Shown here: piece after piece, positions 35,420 to 45,373 of the stretch
Layout of the letters: each line of letters starts with the position of its first letter
Position numbering within the stretch: the stretch's first letter is position 1
DNA from: an uncultured Anaerolineae bacterium
GTDB lineage: Bacteria > Chloroflexota > Anaerolineae > Aggregatilineales > Phototrophicaceae
Assembly: GCA_938022205.1 (NCBI GenBank)
Contig: CALIEB010000008.1
Location: 1-64,000, forward strand
Reading direction: 5' to 3'
DNA: 64,000 bases
The notes under the pieces: model-generated
Told to the model about the DNA's origin: nothing
The model's database searches: none
The model's input: the letters and a program-made list of their open reading frames with translations, nothing else
Program-made: the position numbers and the translations under genes

Positions 35420-36760
35420 TTAGTCGCCGCTAGGGGCTTCGAGCTTCGGCGTATCGCTTAACACGTCGCTGCCCGTTTGCTGCGTGATGACGCTCGTCAG
35501 CGGGCGGCTGACTTTGCGCCGCCGTACCACGCGCCGCTGGACGCTGGCGGTGTCTGGGCGCGTTAGCACAATCACGCCAATCATCGCCACCAGCAGCAGG
35601 AAGCCCACGATGTTCATCGGCAGCAAATAGTCCGTGAACAGCATCAAGCCGATGCCCGCCGGGCTGCCGTACTGCCCCATCGTGGGGGTCGCCAGTGCCG
35701 GGTTGCGCAGCACGCGCGGGCGCACGCTACCGTCAAGGTTGGCGGGCTGGTCGACATCGGGCGCAAGCACCACCAGCTGCTCGGTGTTGCGCTTTAGCTC
35801 ATAGTCGAACAGCGTGAACACCACCTCATTGTTGCTGTTGACAAACGCCAGCGTGTGCGTGCCGACGGCATAGGCAGCTTGTATAGGCAAGCCCTTGACG
35901 AGGTCTGTAGCGATGACCGTGTCGTCAATCGTGGTGACTTGCTGGCCGGTGGGCGCACCTTTTTCGTCCAAGACGGGACGTTGGCGCGTGTCCAGCACCT
36001 TGTTGGGACCTAAGTCCACCAAGCGCAGCGTGTCGTCGCTGTAGGCGTTCAGCACCTTGAGCAGCGTCTCACCGTTGCGCTCGCTGATGGTGCGCGCTGG
36101 CACGACGGCAATGCTTGGGAACGTGCCGCGCTCGAGGTCAACCGCGCCGTAGGCAATGGCAGTCAGCACGTCGCCTTGCGCCAGTTTGAGCTGGGCGGGC
36201 GGCGCGACTACCGAGCCATCCTCACGGTTGAGAATGACCGTGTAATCGCCCGCTGGCACGCTGAAGAAGCCTGTCACGTCACCGAAGCGCAGCGGCTCGC
36301 TGGTCAGCGTATCGCGCCCGCGCAGGGTCACGATGACGTTGGGGTTATCGCTAATGTTCGCGCCGTGAACGATGCGAAGCTGCGGGTTGTCACCTTGCGC
36401 TTGTGGCAGGTCTACTCCACCTAACACTAACGGCGCACCCATCGCTGTCAAGAGGGCAATGGCGGCCGTTGTCGCCAAGCCTGTTAGCCAGCGGAAGCTG
36501 CGCGTGGTGTCGGTGGTGTGTTCTGCGCCCAAAAGCATGATGACGAACAGGAAAAGAACCATGATTGCACCCGTGTAGACCACAATCTGCACCATCGAGA
36601 TGAACGGCGCGTCCAAAAGCAAGTACAGCACGGCAACGCAAGCAAAGTTCCCTATCAAAAACAATGCACTGTGAACGGCGTTCTTGCTAATCAGCATCCC
36701 GACCGCAAGCAGCACCGCAAGCCCACCTAGTGCAATGAATAGGACAAGTTCAAATCCCAT
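35420..36760 (-). CDS. nuoJ: NADH-quinone oxidoreductase subunit J with inserted DUF4397-like domains
   Basis: A 446-residue protein; NuoJ is usually 160-200. ATG 36760 is chosen (TAGGATTGGTG upstream) because the protein then opens at helix 1. TM1-TM4 lie at about 3-23, 28-50, 54-78 and 90-114, with the family block VQIVVYTGAIMVLFLFVIML in TM3. TM5 is at about 380-400 (LLPMNIVGFLLLVAMIGVIVL) and a basic tail follows. Between TM4 and TM5 about 250 residues are inserted. Residues 128-205 (LRIVHGANISDNPNVIV, FFSVPAGDYTVIL, LAQGDVLTAIAYG) match DUF4397, and 233-333 look like a second, diverged copy. In E. coli topology this loop is periplasmic. The frame is unbroken and flanked by normal nuo genes. 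Confidence 0.93.
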   Translation of the reverse strand: MGFELVLFIALGGLAVLLAVGMLISKNAVHSALFLIGNFACVAVLYLLLDAPFISMVQIVVYTGAIMVLFLFVIMLLGAEHTTDTTRSFRWLTGLATTAAIALLTAMGAPLVLGGVDLPQAQGDNPQLRIVHGANISDNPNVIVTLRGRDTLTSEPLRFGDVTGFFSVPAGDYTVILNREDGSVVAPPAQLKLAQGDVLTAIAYGAVDLERGTFPSIAVVPARTISERNGETLLKVLNAYSDDTLRLVDLGPNKVLDTRQRPVLDEKGAPTGQQVTTIDDTVIATDLVKGLPIQAAYAVGTHTLAFVNSNNEVVFTLFDYELKRNTEQLVVLAPDVDQPANLDGSVRPRVLRNPALATPTMGQYGSPAGIGLMLFTDYLLPMNIVGFLLLVAMIGVIVLTRPDTASVQRRVVRRRKVSRPLTSVITQQTGSDVLSDTPKLEAPSGD

Positions 36761-36798
36761 CACCAATCCTATCTTGTGACCCGTATAAGAACGGCTGC

Positions 36799-36837
36799 AT
36801 TTTAACACAATAAACGCCAGAGTTCAAAACTCCGGCG
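36799..36837 (-). terminator. Hairpin and possible internal promoter between nuoI and nuoJ
   Basis: On the minus strand a ten-base stem, CGCCGGAGTT and AACTCTGGCG (one G-U), has a three-base loop and a weak TTTATT run. A possible -10 (TAAAAT, 36799-36804) follows. It may be a partial terminator, an mRNA processing point or the boundary of a nuoJ-N sub-operon. Confidence 0.45.
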
Positions 36838-36887
36838 TAGCTTACCCACATTTTGGGCAAGCGCAACCCGACGTTCGTCACGTTTGC

Positions 36888-37382
36888 CTATTTAGGGTCG
36901 GGCATGTCGGGAATTGCGCGGTCAAACGCGCCCGCTTCGACCTTCTGAGGAGTTGGCTTGCCGCCGCTTGGCACGGGGTCAATCAGCATCTCTTTGGTGT
37001 AAATCGCGTCGCGGCGGTCGGTGAAGCTGAGCTGATGCTCATGCCCCAGCTCAATGGCTTGTGTGGGGCAGGCATCTTCGCAGTAGCCGCAGAAGATGCA
37101 GCGCAGCATGTTAATCTCGTAGGTCTTGGCGTAGCGTTCGCCGGGGCTGTAGCGTTCCTCGTCGGTGTTTTCCGCCGCCTCGACCCAAATGGCATCCGCT
37201 GGGCAAGCCGCTGCGCAAAGCGCACAGCCGATGCACTTCTCCAGCCCGTTCTCATAGCGGCGCAGATGATGCCGTCCCTTGTAGCGTGCCTCGAACGGGC
37301 GCATCTGCTCGGGGTATTGCAGCGTCACTGGCTCTTCAAGCAGATGCTTGAACGTGGTACGAAACCCTTTGATGATGTTCAT
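36888..37382 (-). CDS. nuoI: NADH-quinone oxidoreductase subunit I
   Basis: A 164-residue peripheral-arm subunit carrying two [4Fe-4S] clusters (N6a, N6b) that pass electrons toward NuoB. Both cluster motifs are complete: CIGCALCAAACPADAI and CIFCGYCEDACPTQAIELG, each followed by a distal Cys-Pro. The N-terminus holds the amphipathic helix region (GFRTTFKHLLEEPVTLQYP) that contacts the membrane. ATG 37382 is preferred over an in-frame GTG two codons upstream because GAGGGA then sits six bases away. It lies between nuoH and nuoJ, with a hairpin on each side. Confidence 0.95.
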   Translation of the reverse strand: MNIIKGFRTTFKHLLEEPVTLQYPEQMRPFEARYKGRHHLRRYENGLEKCIGCALCAAACPADAIWVEAAENTDEERYSPGERYAKTYEINMLRCIFCGYCEDACPTQAIELGHEHQLSFTDRRDAIYTKEMLIDPVPSGGKPTPQKVEAGAFDRAIPDMPDPK

Positions 37383-37426
37383 GGACACTCCCTCATTAAC
37401 CGTTAAGCACTCTCAACCCTGTGCAA

Positions 37427-37445
37427 GGGGCGCATGACGCGCCCC
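37427..37445 (-). other. Intercistronic stem-loop between nuoH and nuoI
   Basis: A seven-base perfect stem, GGGGCGC and GCGCCCC, has a five-base loop and no T run. It sits 13 bases after the nuoH stop. It is more likely to stabilise or process mRNA than to end transcription. Confidence 0.5.
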
Positions 37446-37458
37446 CGCTGTGTGTGGT

Positions 37459-38949
37459 CTAGTCGCCCGCGCCCTTGTTGTCTGTCGGCACAATGGCGGT
37501 TTCGTTCACGGGCTTACCTGCTGCTTCGATGCCCTCCAACGCCTTGATGATGCCGTTAACCAGTAAGAAGGGGATAGCAATCAGCCCGCCTACCAAGTTA
37601 AGCAAAATCCAGCCTATGCCGCGTCTCTCGCCTGTGATGATGGGGTCTTCGGCGAGGTCTGGCTGTTGTGTGCTGCGCTCGCTGCTTGGCTCACGCAAGA
37701 ACAAGTAGCCACCTCCCACGACCACGACGAAGAAGATGCCGGATACCAACGTGTACACCGTTGGGTCGCTGCTCATGTCGCCTAGCACCAACGCGATGCC
37801 TGTCCAAGCTACGGCTAGCAGCGCGAGCGGCAGCAAGACCTTCCAGCCCAACGCCATCAAGCGGTCGTAGCGAATGCGCGGCAGCGTGGCGCGCACCCAA
37901 ATGAAGAAAATCAGGAACAAGACCACTTTGCCGATGAGTACCAGCGGTGCCAAAATCGGGGCTTGGTCAACCAAAATCAGGTTGTAGCCGCCAAAATAGA
38001 GCGACGACACAATCACCGCCACGCCAATCATGCCGATGTATTCTGCCATCATGAACATGGCGAACTTCATGCCGCTGTATTCGGTCATAAAGCCCGCCGT
38101 TAGCTCTTGTTCGGCTTCGGGAAGGTCGAAGGGCGCGCGGCTGACTTCAGCGAACATGGTTAGGATGAGGATGCCTGCCGCCAGCGGGTTTTGGAACACC
38201 AGCCAATCGGTGATGTGCGTTTGGGCGCGGATGATGTCGCCCAGACTCATGCTGCCGACAATCATCACCGGCACTGCCATCGCCAAGCCTAGCGATAGCT
38301 CATAGCTAATCATCTGTGCAGAGGCGCGCAAGCCGCCTAGCATGGCGTATTTGTTGTTGGATGACCAGCCCGCCAGCACGATGCCGTAGGTGGCGAGGCT
38401 CGTCACCCCCAGCAGGTAGAGGATGCCGACGTTAACGTCCGCCAAGCCTAACGGCACTTGATAGACCTTGCCGTCAAACCATGGCAGCAAGATGTCGGGA
38501 CCCAACGGGACAACCGCCAGCACAATCAGCACAGGAATAGCTTTGAGCATGGGCGCGAGGTAGTAAACCGCCTTGTCGGCGCGTTCGGGGATAATGTCCT
38601 CTTTAAAGATGAGCTTGACCGCGTCGGCAGCCGGCTGGAGCAAGCCCAGCGGACCCACGCGGTTGGGGCCTACGCGCTGCTGAAACCACGCGATGAACTT
38701 GCGCTCTAGTAGCGTGGTGTAGGCAAAGCCCGTCAGGATGACCAGCACGAAGACGATGCCAAAGATGATGGGATGCACGATGCTGCACGTGGCATCTTGG
38801 CGGCACACCACCACGTTAGCGGGGTCAACAGCGCGCGGGTCGAAAAGAATTTCCAGCACGCGCACGGTGAGCAGCAGCCCGCCCACCAGCACCGCGCCGA
38901 CGACGACCGCCGCTACCAACCCAAGAACGATTTTTGTTGTGTTGGACAT
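37459..38949 (-). CDS. nuoH: NADH-quinone oxidoreductase subunit H, extended
   Basis: A 496-residue membrane subunit that forms the quinone cavity with NuoB and NuoD; most NuoH are 320-430. ATG 38949 has GAGAGG nine bases upstream. Core motifs are [66 protein letters not shown] and [24 protein letters not shown] (read in pieces), all intact. The N-terminus has an extra loop with a Cys pair ([10 protein letters not shown]). After the last canonical helix an extra 90 residues include a polar stretch ([15 protein letters not shown]) and a further hydrophobic segment ([19 protein letters not shown]). Confidence 0.95.
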   Translation of the reverse strand: MSNTTKIVLGLVAAVVVGAVLVGGLLLTVRVLEILFDPRAVDPANVVVCRQDATCSIVHPIIFGIVFVLVILTGFAYTTLLERKFIAWFQQRVGPNRVGPLGLLQPAADAVKLIFKEDIIPERADKAVYYLAPMLKAIPVLIVLAVVPLGPDILLPWFDGKVYQVPLGLADVNVGILYLLGVTSLATYGIVLAGWSSNNKYAMLGGLRASAQMISYELSLGLAMAVPVMIVGSMSLGDIIRAQTHITDWLVFQNPLAAGILILTMFAEVSRAPFDLPEAEQELTAGFMTEYSGMKFAMFMMAEYIGMIGVAVIVSSLYFGGYNLILVDQAPILAPLVLIGKVVLFLIFFIWVRATLPRIRYDRLMALGWKVLLPLALLAVAWTGIALVLGDMSSDPTVYTLVSGIFFVVVVGGGYLFLREPSSERSTQQPDLAEDPIITGERRGIGWILLNLVGGLIAIPFLLVNGIIKALEGIEAAGKPVNETAIVPTDNKGAGD

Positions 38950-38964
38950 AAGCACATGCCTCTC

Positions 38965-41514
38965 TTATTGAACGGCGACTGCGTCGCTCACTTTGACCAC
39001 GCTGGCCGACGTGATAACCATCGGCGTGGGCGTGTCGGCTAAATAACGCGGCACAAACACGACCCCCTGCGGCGTGCTGTCGCTCACCTGCGCCGTAACG
39101 GTGGCTTGCCCGCCGTTAAAGCGCACTTCCACGCGGTCGCCGTGCTTGATGCCTAGCTTCTTCGCGTCTGCGTTGTTCAGTGCAGCAAAGGGCTTAGCGA
39201 CGCGGTTGGCAATCAACGCGCTCGGGCGCATGATGTGACTGCGGTTGTATAGGCGCACGGTGGGAATGAGTAGCAGTTCGCCCTTCTTCGCCTGCTTGAC
39301 TTCAGGCAGGTTAACCGTGCCAGTGGTGGGTGCGCTGCCGTTGTCGGCGGTGGTGGGCAGCTGCACGCCTAAGCCGCCCTTGTTTTGGTAGGCGGTGCCG
39401 CCATAGTACAGGTCTTTGCCTCCCACGTCAGGGTATTGGCGTTCGACCTGCGCGAGGTCTTTGTAACGGATGCCGTTAAAGCTAGGCAGGTGGTTGCTAA
39501 GCTCGAGCATGACCGCCGCCGCGCTGACTTTGGCGCGCCCTTGTCCCAGCCGCTCGCGCAGGCGTGCGATAATCTCCCACAGCGGCAGCGCGTCGCCCAT
39601 CGGACCCTGTGCTGTGTAGAAGCGTTGGACGCGGCGTTCGCCGTTGATGAACGTGCCGTCGCGCTCGGCGAAGCTCTGAACGGGCAGCGCGAACGCAGCG
39701 CGCTGTGTCGTGTCATCGGGGAAGAGGGTGAGCGTGATGAGCGTGTTGACCTTACTCATCCAGCTGCCTGCGGTGGGGTCATCACCTAACGGGTCACACT
39801 GCGCGGTAATCAGCACGCTGGGCGGGTTCTTGATGATGTCAAGGGCGTTTTGCGTCGTGTAGCCCAAGTATTGCAAGCCCATGCCGTTGGCTTCCGGCAG
39901 CGTCGCCATCAGCCCGTTGTTAGGCTTGCCGACATGCCCACCGGCAATCAGCAGGTTGGCGGCGGCTTGCATTAGCGCGCGCCCGCCGTCCCAATCCAAG
40001 CCTTCCGCGCCGGCAATAATGACGAGATTTTGCGCGTCTTTGAGCGTGTTGTAAAGCTCGGGGTCGCTGTTGGCAAGGTCGTTCAGCCAGTGCGCTGCCT
40101 TGCCCGCCTCGTAAAGCACGCTCTTGCCGACGAGCGGCTTGCGTTCGGTTTGGCTAGCGACTTTGCGCTCAGTTTGGCTGGCGATTTCGGCGAGGCGCGT
40201 GGGGCGATGGTTGGCAACCGCGAGGAATGCCCCACGGTCTTGCGCTTGCTTGACGCGCAGATACCACATCGGCACTTCTTCCTCAAGGTCGCTGGCGACA
40301 ACGAGAATGGCATCGCCTTTGCCAAGCGTGCCAAGATTGCTGCCTTTGCCCACGCCAACTTCAAGCAGCAGCTCCGCGCCGCTGTGCGTTGTCCACGCGC
40401 CGAGACGCTCGCTGCCCAAGCCCTTGAGCAGCTGACGCAGCTCCCACAAATCTTCGTTGGACGCGCCGCCACCCGCCAGCACGGCAACATCACCGTTGGC
40501 TGCCTTCAAGACCTCTGCCAGCGCGGGAATGGCTTCGTTCCACACGGTGGGGCTGAGGCGTTCGCCGCGCCGCACCATTGGACTTTGCAGGCGGTCGTCA
40601 CTGCGGGTGAAGTGGTGGACGAAGCGCGTGCGGTCGCTAATCCAAATTTCGTTGACCGCCTCGTTTTGACGTGGCATGACGCGCTTGATCATCGCCCGCC
40701 CGCCAAAGTCGCGGTCAAGCCGCGTGGAGAGGCTTATGTTCGTGCCTGCCGCGTCGTGCGGGCAAATGCTCGGCACATCGGTTAGCTCCCAAGGACGCGC
40801 TCCAAAGCGGAAATCGGCGGTTGTCAGCGCGCCGACGGGGCAAATGTCGGTCGTGTTGCCGCTGAAATAGGTATCAAAACCGGGGTCACTCTTGGTGATG
40901 ATTTGCAAGCGGCGACCGCGCTCGTGGAACGCTAGCACGTCATCACCGACGATTTCGTCTTGAAAGCGTATGCAGCGCGCGCACTGTATGCAGCGTTCTT
41001 CGTCCAAGTAAATCAAATCGCCGAGCGGCACGTGCTTGTCTAACTTGAGCTTGTCGGCGAAGTTCATGCGTGACACGCCGTTGCCGTGCGCCATCGTCAA
41101 GTTCTGCAGCGGGCATTCACCGCCCTTGTCGCAAATGGGGCAATCTAACGGGTGGCTGGTGAGCAGGAACTCGATGACGCTTTCCCGCCCCGCCTTGACC
41201 TTGTCGGTGTCAGTACGCACGACCATGCCGTCCGTCGCCACCTGCGTGCAGGCAGTCTGCAGCTTGGGCATCCAGCGCACTTTGGGTTGTCCGTTTTCCA
41301 TGATGACCTCGCCGGTGGCGCGGTCTTTTTCCACCATCCCCAGCTCGACGACACACATGCGGCACATGCCTACAGGTGCCATCTTAGGGTGATAGCAGAA
41401 GACGGGGATGTCGTTGTCGGCGTGCCACTTGGCAGCGTCGACAAGGTTTGACCCCGCTGGCACTTGATACGCCTTGCCATCAATCGTGATGGTCACTAGT
41501 TTTGTTTCAGCCAT
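38965..41514 (-). CDS. nuoG: NADH-quinone oxidoreductase subunit G
   Basis: An 849-residue peripheral-arm subunit. The N-terminus has the [2Fe-2S] site (VFCYHPKMAPVGMCRMC, then TACTQ), the His-ligated [4Fe-4S] N5 site (HPLDCPICDKGGECPLQ) and the N4 site (CIQCARC and DICPVGAL). Residues from about 245 on form a molybdopterin-oxidoreductase-like domain without cofactor, followed by a C-terminal molydopterin-dinucleotide-like domain. The N7 cluster site is degenerate: where CxxCxxxC is expected, the sequence reads SICPHDAAGTN, so N7 should be missing. A nearly exact eight-residue tandem repeat (ASQTERKV, ASQTERKP) occurs near residue 450. GAGGAG precedes the ATG. Confidence 0.94.
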   Translation of the reverse strand: MAETKLVTITIDGKAYQVPAGSNLVDAAKWHADNDIPVFCYHPKMAPVGMCRMCVVELGMVEKDRATGEVIMENGQPKVRWMPKLQTACTQVATDGMVVRTDTDKVKAGRESVIEFLLTSHPLDCPICDKGGECPLQNLTMAHGNGVSRMNFADKLKLDKHVPLGDLIYLDEERCIQCARCIRFQDEIVGDDVLAFHERGRRLQIITKSDPGFDTYFSGNTTDICPVGALTTADFRFGARPWELTDVPSICPHDAAGTNISLSTRLDRDFGGRAMIKRVMPRQNEAVNEIWISDRTRFVHHFTRSDDRLQSPMVRRGERLSPTVWNEAIPALAEVLKAANGDVAVLAGGGASNEDLWELRQLLKGLGSERLGAWTTHSGAELLLEVGVGKGSNLGTLGKGDAILVVASDLEEEVPMWYLRVKQAQDRGAFLAVANHRPTRLAEIASQTERKVASQTERKPLVGKSVLYEAGKAAHWLNDLANSDPELYNTLKDAQNLVIIAGAEGLDWDGGRALMQAAANLLIAGGHVGKPNNGLMATLPEANGMGLQYLGYTTQNALDIIKNPPSVLITAQCDPLGDDPTAGSWMSKVNTLITLTLFPDDTTQRAAFALPVQSFAERDGTFINGERRVQRFYTAQGPMGDALPLWEIIARLRERLGQGRAKVSAAAVMLELSNHLPSFNGIRYKDLAQVERQYPDVGGKDLYYGGTAYQNKGGLGVQLPTTADNGSAPTTGTVNLPEVKQAKKGELLLIPTVRLYNRSHIMRPSALIANRVAKPFAALNNADAKKLGIKHGDRVEVRFNGGQATVTAQVSDSTPQGVVFVPRYLADTPTPMVITSASVVKVSDAVAVQ

Positions 41515-41570
41515 GGTTTACTCCTCATGCGGGCGATTGGCGCGCCGCGCGTTCTTGGCTTTCGCTAAAA

Positions 41571-42881
41571 TTAATCACCTGCGGCGGGCAGCGCGACGGG
41601 CTTCGCCGCCTTGCCGTCCTTCTTCACGTGCTGCTTAAAGTCGTCAGGGAACTGCTTGATGGTGTGGATGATGGGGTTGGCGGCAAATTCGCCCAACGCG
41701 CACAGCGTAATGCCTGCCATGTTCTTGGCGACATTTTCGATGAGTGTGATGTCGCGCTCGCTGCCTTCGCCTGCCATGATGCGGTCAATGACCTTGTCTA
41801 GCCAGTACGTGCCTTCGCGGCAAGGCGTGCATTTGCCACAGCTTTCGTGCTTGAAGAACTTGGTGACTTTGCTGGCGACCCACGTGATGTCGACGCTGTC
41901 GTCCATGACAATGAGCGAGGCAGAGCCGATAATCGTGCCAATCTTGGCAGTGTCCTCATAGCTCATGCGCGTGTCTAGCACCTTGTCGTTGAGCGGCACG
42001 ATAGGACCCGAGCCACCGGAAGGCAGCAATGCCTTGAAGCTGCGTCCCTCGACGCTGGGACCGCCGCAAATGTCCACCAGCAGCTCGCGGAAGGTTGCGC
42101 TGAACGGCAGCTCATACACGCCGGGCTTTTTGACGTGACCGCTGACACAGTAGAGCTTGGTGCCTGCGCTTTGCTCGGTGCCGATGGCTTTGTAAGCGTC
42201 TGCGCCGTGTGTCATAATCCATGGCACGTTGGCGATGGTTTCGACGTTGTTGACGACGGTCGGCTCACCGTACAAGCCGCCGCCCTTGTTGGCGGGGAAG
42301 GGTGGGCGCACGCGCGGCTGCCCTAGCTTGCCCTCAAGGCTGTTGAGCAGGGCGGTCTCTTCGCCGCAGATATATGCCCCCGCACCCAGATGTGTGTAAA
42401 TCTCACAGTCGTAGCCGCTGCCAAGAATGTTCTTGCCAACTAAGCCCTCTTTGCGCATCTCTTCGATGCAGGCATCCAGCTGCGCCGCAATGTCCCAGAA
42501 CTCGCCGCGCAGGTAGATGTAAGCCGTGTGCGCGCCGATGGCGTATGCGCCAATTAAGAGACCCTCGAGCAGCTGGTAAGGGTTGGTTTCCATGATGAGG
42601 CGGTCTTTGAAGGTGCCCGTTTCGCTCTCGTCAGCGTTGACGACAAAGTATTTGATTGGCTCTTGCTTGGGGATAAAGCTCCACTTCACGCCCGTTGGGA
42701 AGCCCGCGCCACCGCGCCCACGCAGCCCGCTGTTCTTCACCACGTCAATGACCTCTTCAGGCTTGGCGGCAAGTGCCTTCTTTAAGCCCTCGAAACCCTC
42801 GTGCTTACGATATTCCGCCAGCTTGCGGAAGTCTGCCTTGACATCTTTCCAACGCAACAAAATGTGCTTCGTCTCACTCAT
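41571..42881 (-). CDS. nuoF: NADH-quinone oxidoreductase subunit F
   Basis: A 436-residue subunit that binds NADH and FMN and carries the [4Fe-4S] cluster N3. Motifs are GLRGRGGAGFPTGVKWSF (NADH/FMN loop, about residue 53), NADESETGTFKDR, GAGAYICGEETALLNSLEG, and the cluster motif ESCGKCTPCREG with the distal Cys in TLCALGEFA. Length is normal. It lies 56 bases upstream of nuoG and 18 bases after nuoE, and together they form the NADH-dehydrogenase module. No unusual residues were seen. Confidence 0.96.
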   Translation of the reverse strand: MSETKHILLRWKDVKADFRKLAEYRKHEGFEGLKKALAAKPEEVIDVVKNSGLRGRGGAGFPTGVKWSFIPKQEPIKYFVVNADESETGTFKDRLIMETNPYQLLEGLLIGAYAIGAHTAYIYLRGEFWDIAAQLDACIEEMRKEGLVGKNILGSGYDCEIYTHLGAGAYICGEETALLNSLEGKLGQPRVRPPFPANKGGGLYGEPTVVNNVETIANVPWIMTHGADAYKAIGTEQSAGTKLYCVSGHVKKPGVYELPFSATFRELLVDICGGPSVEGRSFKALLPSGGSGPIVPLNDKVLDTRMSYEDTAKIGTIIGSASLIVMDDSVDITWVASKVTKFFKHESCGKCTPCREGTYWLDKVIDRIMAGEGSERDITLIENVAKNMAGITLCALGEFAANPIIHTIKQFPDDFKQHVKKDGKAAKPVALPAAGD

Positions 42882-42899
42882 ATGCTACCATCCCAACGC

Positions 42900-43454
42900 T
42901 TAACTCTGTTGAACTTGTTTGTTGACTTCGTCGCGCCACTTGGCAATCAGCTTTTGCAGCGTCTTGTCGTCTTGGCGTGCCGCCGCGATAAGCTCGCGCA
43001 GGTGTGCCATCGTCAGCCCACCGACCGCTTCGACAAAGTGGAAGTTGCACTGCAGCATCGGCGCGCGGTCGCAGCCCGCAAGGCACATGACATGCTCGGC
43101 GGTGAACATGCCGTCTTCGGTCGTGCCACCTTCTTCGATGCCCAGCTCGTGCAGCAACTCGTGATGCAGCTCGTCTGCGCCGCGCAGCGCGCACGCGAGG
43201 TCGGTGCAGACCTGCAGCCAATACTTGCCCTTCGGCTTTTCCGAGTACATGGTGTAGAAGCCGGCGATGGACTTCACCTGCGTCGCGTCCATATCGCACA
43301 GCTGCGCTACTTCGGCGATGCCCTCATCGTTGACCCAGCCGTATTCTTCCTGCGCGATGTACAGCAGCGGCATGACCGCCGACCGCTTGTCAGGATATTT
43401 GGCAAGGTGTTCGTTGATGCGCTCTTGATATTTCTTGTTACCAATAATCGCCAT
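42900..43454 (-). CDS. nuoE: NADH-quinone oxidoreductase subunit E
   Basis: A 184-residue thioredoxin-fold subunit with the [2Fe-2S] cluster N1a. The four Cys ligands are visible in VCTDLACALRG (C-x4-C) and CLAGCDRAPM (C-x3-C). The helical N-terminus (RSAVMPLLYIAQEEYGWVNDE) and the AGFYTMYSEKPKGKYWLQ block are typical. AAAGGATG precedes the ATG. The gene is placed between nuoD and nuoF, as in most bacteria. Confidence 0.95.
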   Translation of the reverse strand: MAIIGNKKYQERINEHLAKYPDKRSAVMPLLYIAQEEYGWVNDEGIAEVAQLCDMDATQVKSIAGFYTMYSEKPKGKYWLQVCTDLACALRGADELHHELLHELGIEEGGTTEDGMFTAEHVMCLAGCDRAPMLQCNFHFVEAVGGLTMAHLRELIAAARQDDKTLQKLIAKWRDEVNKQVQQS

Positions 43455-43474
43455 GTCAAATCATCCTTTGCGGG

Positions 43475-44734
<1,260 letters not shown>

Positions 44735-44752
44735 AGCTCTTGCTCCCGTCTC

Positions 44753-45298
44753 TTATTCTTGGGCAAACGGTTTGAATTTAAGGATTTCTTCGACGTTAAA
44801 CGAGAACTGCACCGTTTCCTTGCCCAACGGATAATCGCGGCGGTGCGGGTGTCCGTGCCAATCTTCAGGCATAAGCAGGCGGCGCGGGTCTGGATGCCCG
44901 TCAAACGTGATGCCCATCATGTCGATGATTTCGCGCTCTAGCCAGTTTGCGCCCTTCCAAATGTGCGAGATGGTCGGCACGCGCGGGTCTTCTTCAGGCA
45001 GGTAAACTTTTACGCGCAGGCGACGGTTGTAGAGCATGGAGTAGATGTGATAGGCAACGCCGAAGCGTTCGGGGTGTTCGTCTGTGGGCGGGTCAGGGTA
45101 GTAATCCACCGCGCTGATATCGTGCAAGAAGTTGTAGACCAAGCCCACCGTGTCGCGCAGAAACTTCATCACATCGGCGATAACTTCGGGCTTGATGATG
45201 AGCGTGGTCTCGCCGCGAAAGTGCTTGACGCGCAGCAATGCCTCGCCAAAGCGGTCTTGCACGGCGGTCACGGGGTCTAAGGCTGGCGGAATGTGCAT
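44753..45298 (-). CDS. nuoC: NADH-quinone oxidoreductase subunit C
   Basis: A 181-residue hydrophilic subunit that stabilises the Q module. The ATG at 45298, with GAGGAAATC upstream, is preferred over an earlier in-frame start. Family motifs are the HISAVDY block (FLHDISAVDYYPD), NRRLRVKVYLPEEDPRVPTI, ANWLEREIIDMMGITFDGHPDPRRLLMPEDW (in pieces) and HPHRRDYPLGKE at the end. It lies 18 bases before nuoD. A hairpin separates it from nuoB. Confidence 0.95.
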   Translation of the reverse strand: MHIPPALDPVTAVQDRFGEALLRVKHFRGETTLIIKPEVIADVMKFLRDTVGLVYNFLHDISAVDYYPDPPTDEHPERFGVAYHIYSMLYNRRLRVKVYLPEEDPRVPTISHIWKGANWLEREIIDMMGITFDGHPDPRRLLMPEDWHGHPHRRDYPLGKETVQFSFNVEEILKFKPFAQE

Positions 45299-45331
45299 AA
45301 TGATTTCCTCATTCAGAAAAACCGTCAAAAT

Positions 45332-45359
45332 AACACGGCAAGCCCGCGCTCGCCGTGTT
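45332..45359 (-). other. Stem-loop between nuoB and nuoC
   Basis: An eight-base perfect stem, AACACGGC and GCCGTGTT, with a 12-base GC-rich loop, followed on the minus strand by ATTTTG. It may act as a weak terminator or mRNA stabiliser inside the operon. Confidence 0.45.
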
Positions 45360-45373
45360 GGTGTGTGTTAGGC

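Noticed and set aside
37427..37445. GGGGCGC/GCGCCCC stem considered as a terminator after nuoH.
   Set aside because: No T run follows and nuoI continues the operon, so it is listed as an intercistronic stem-loop.
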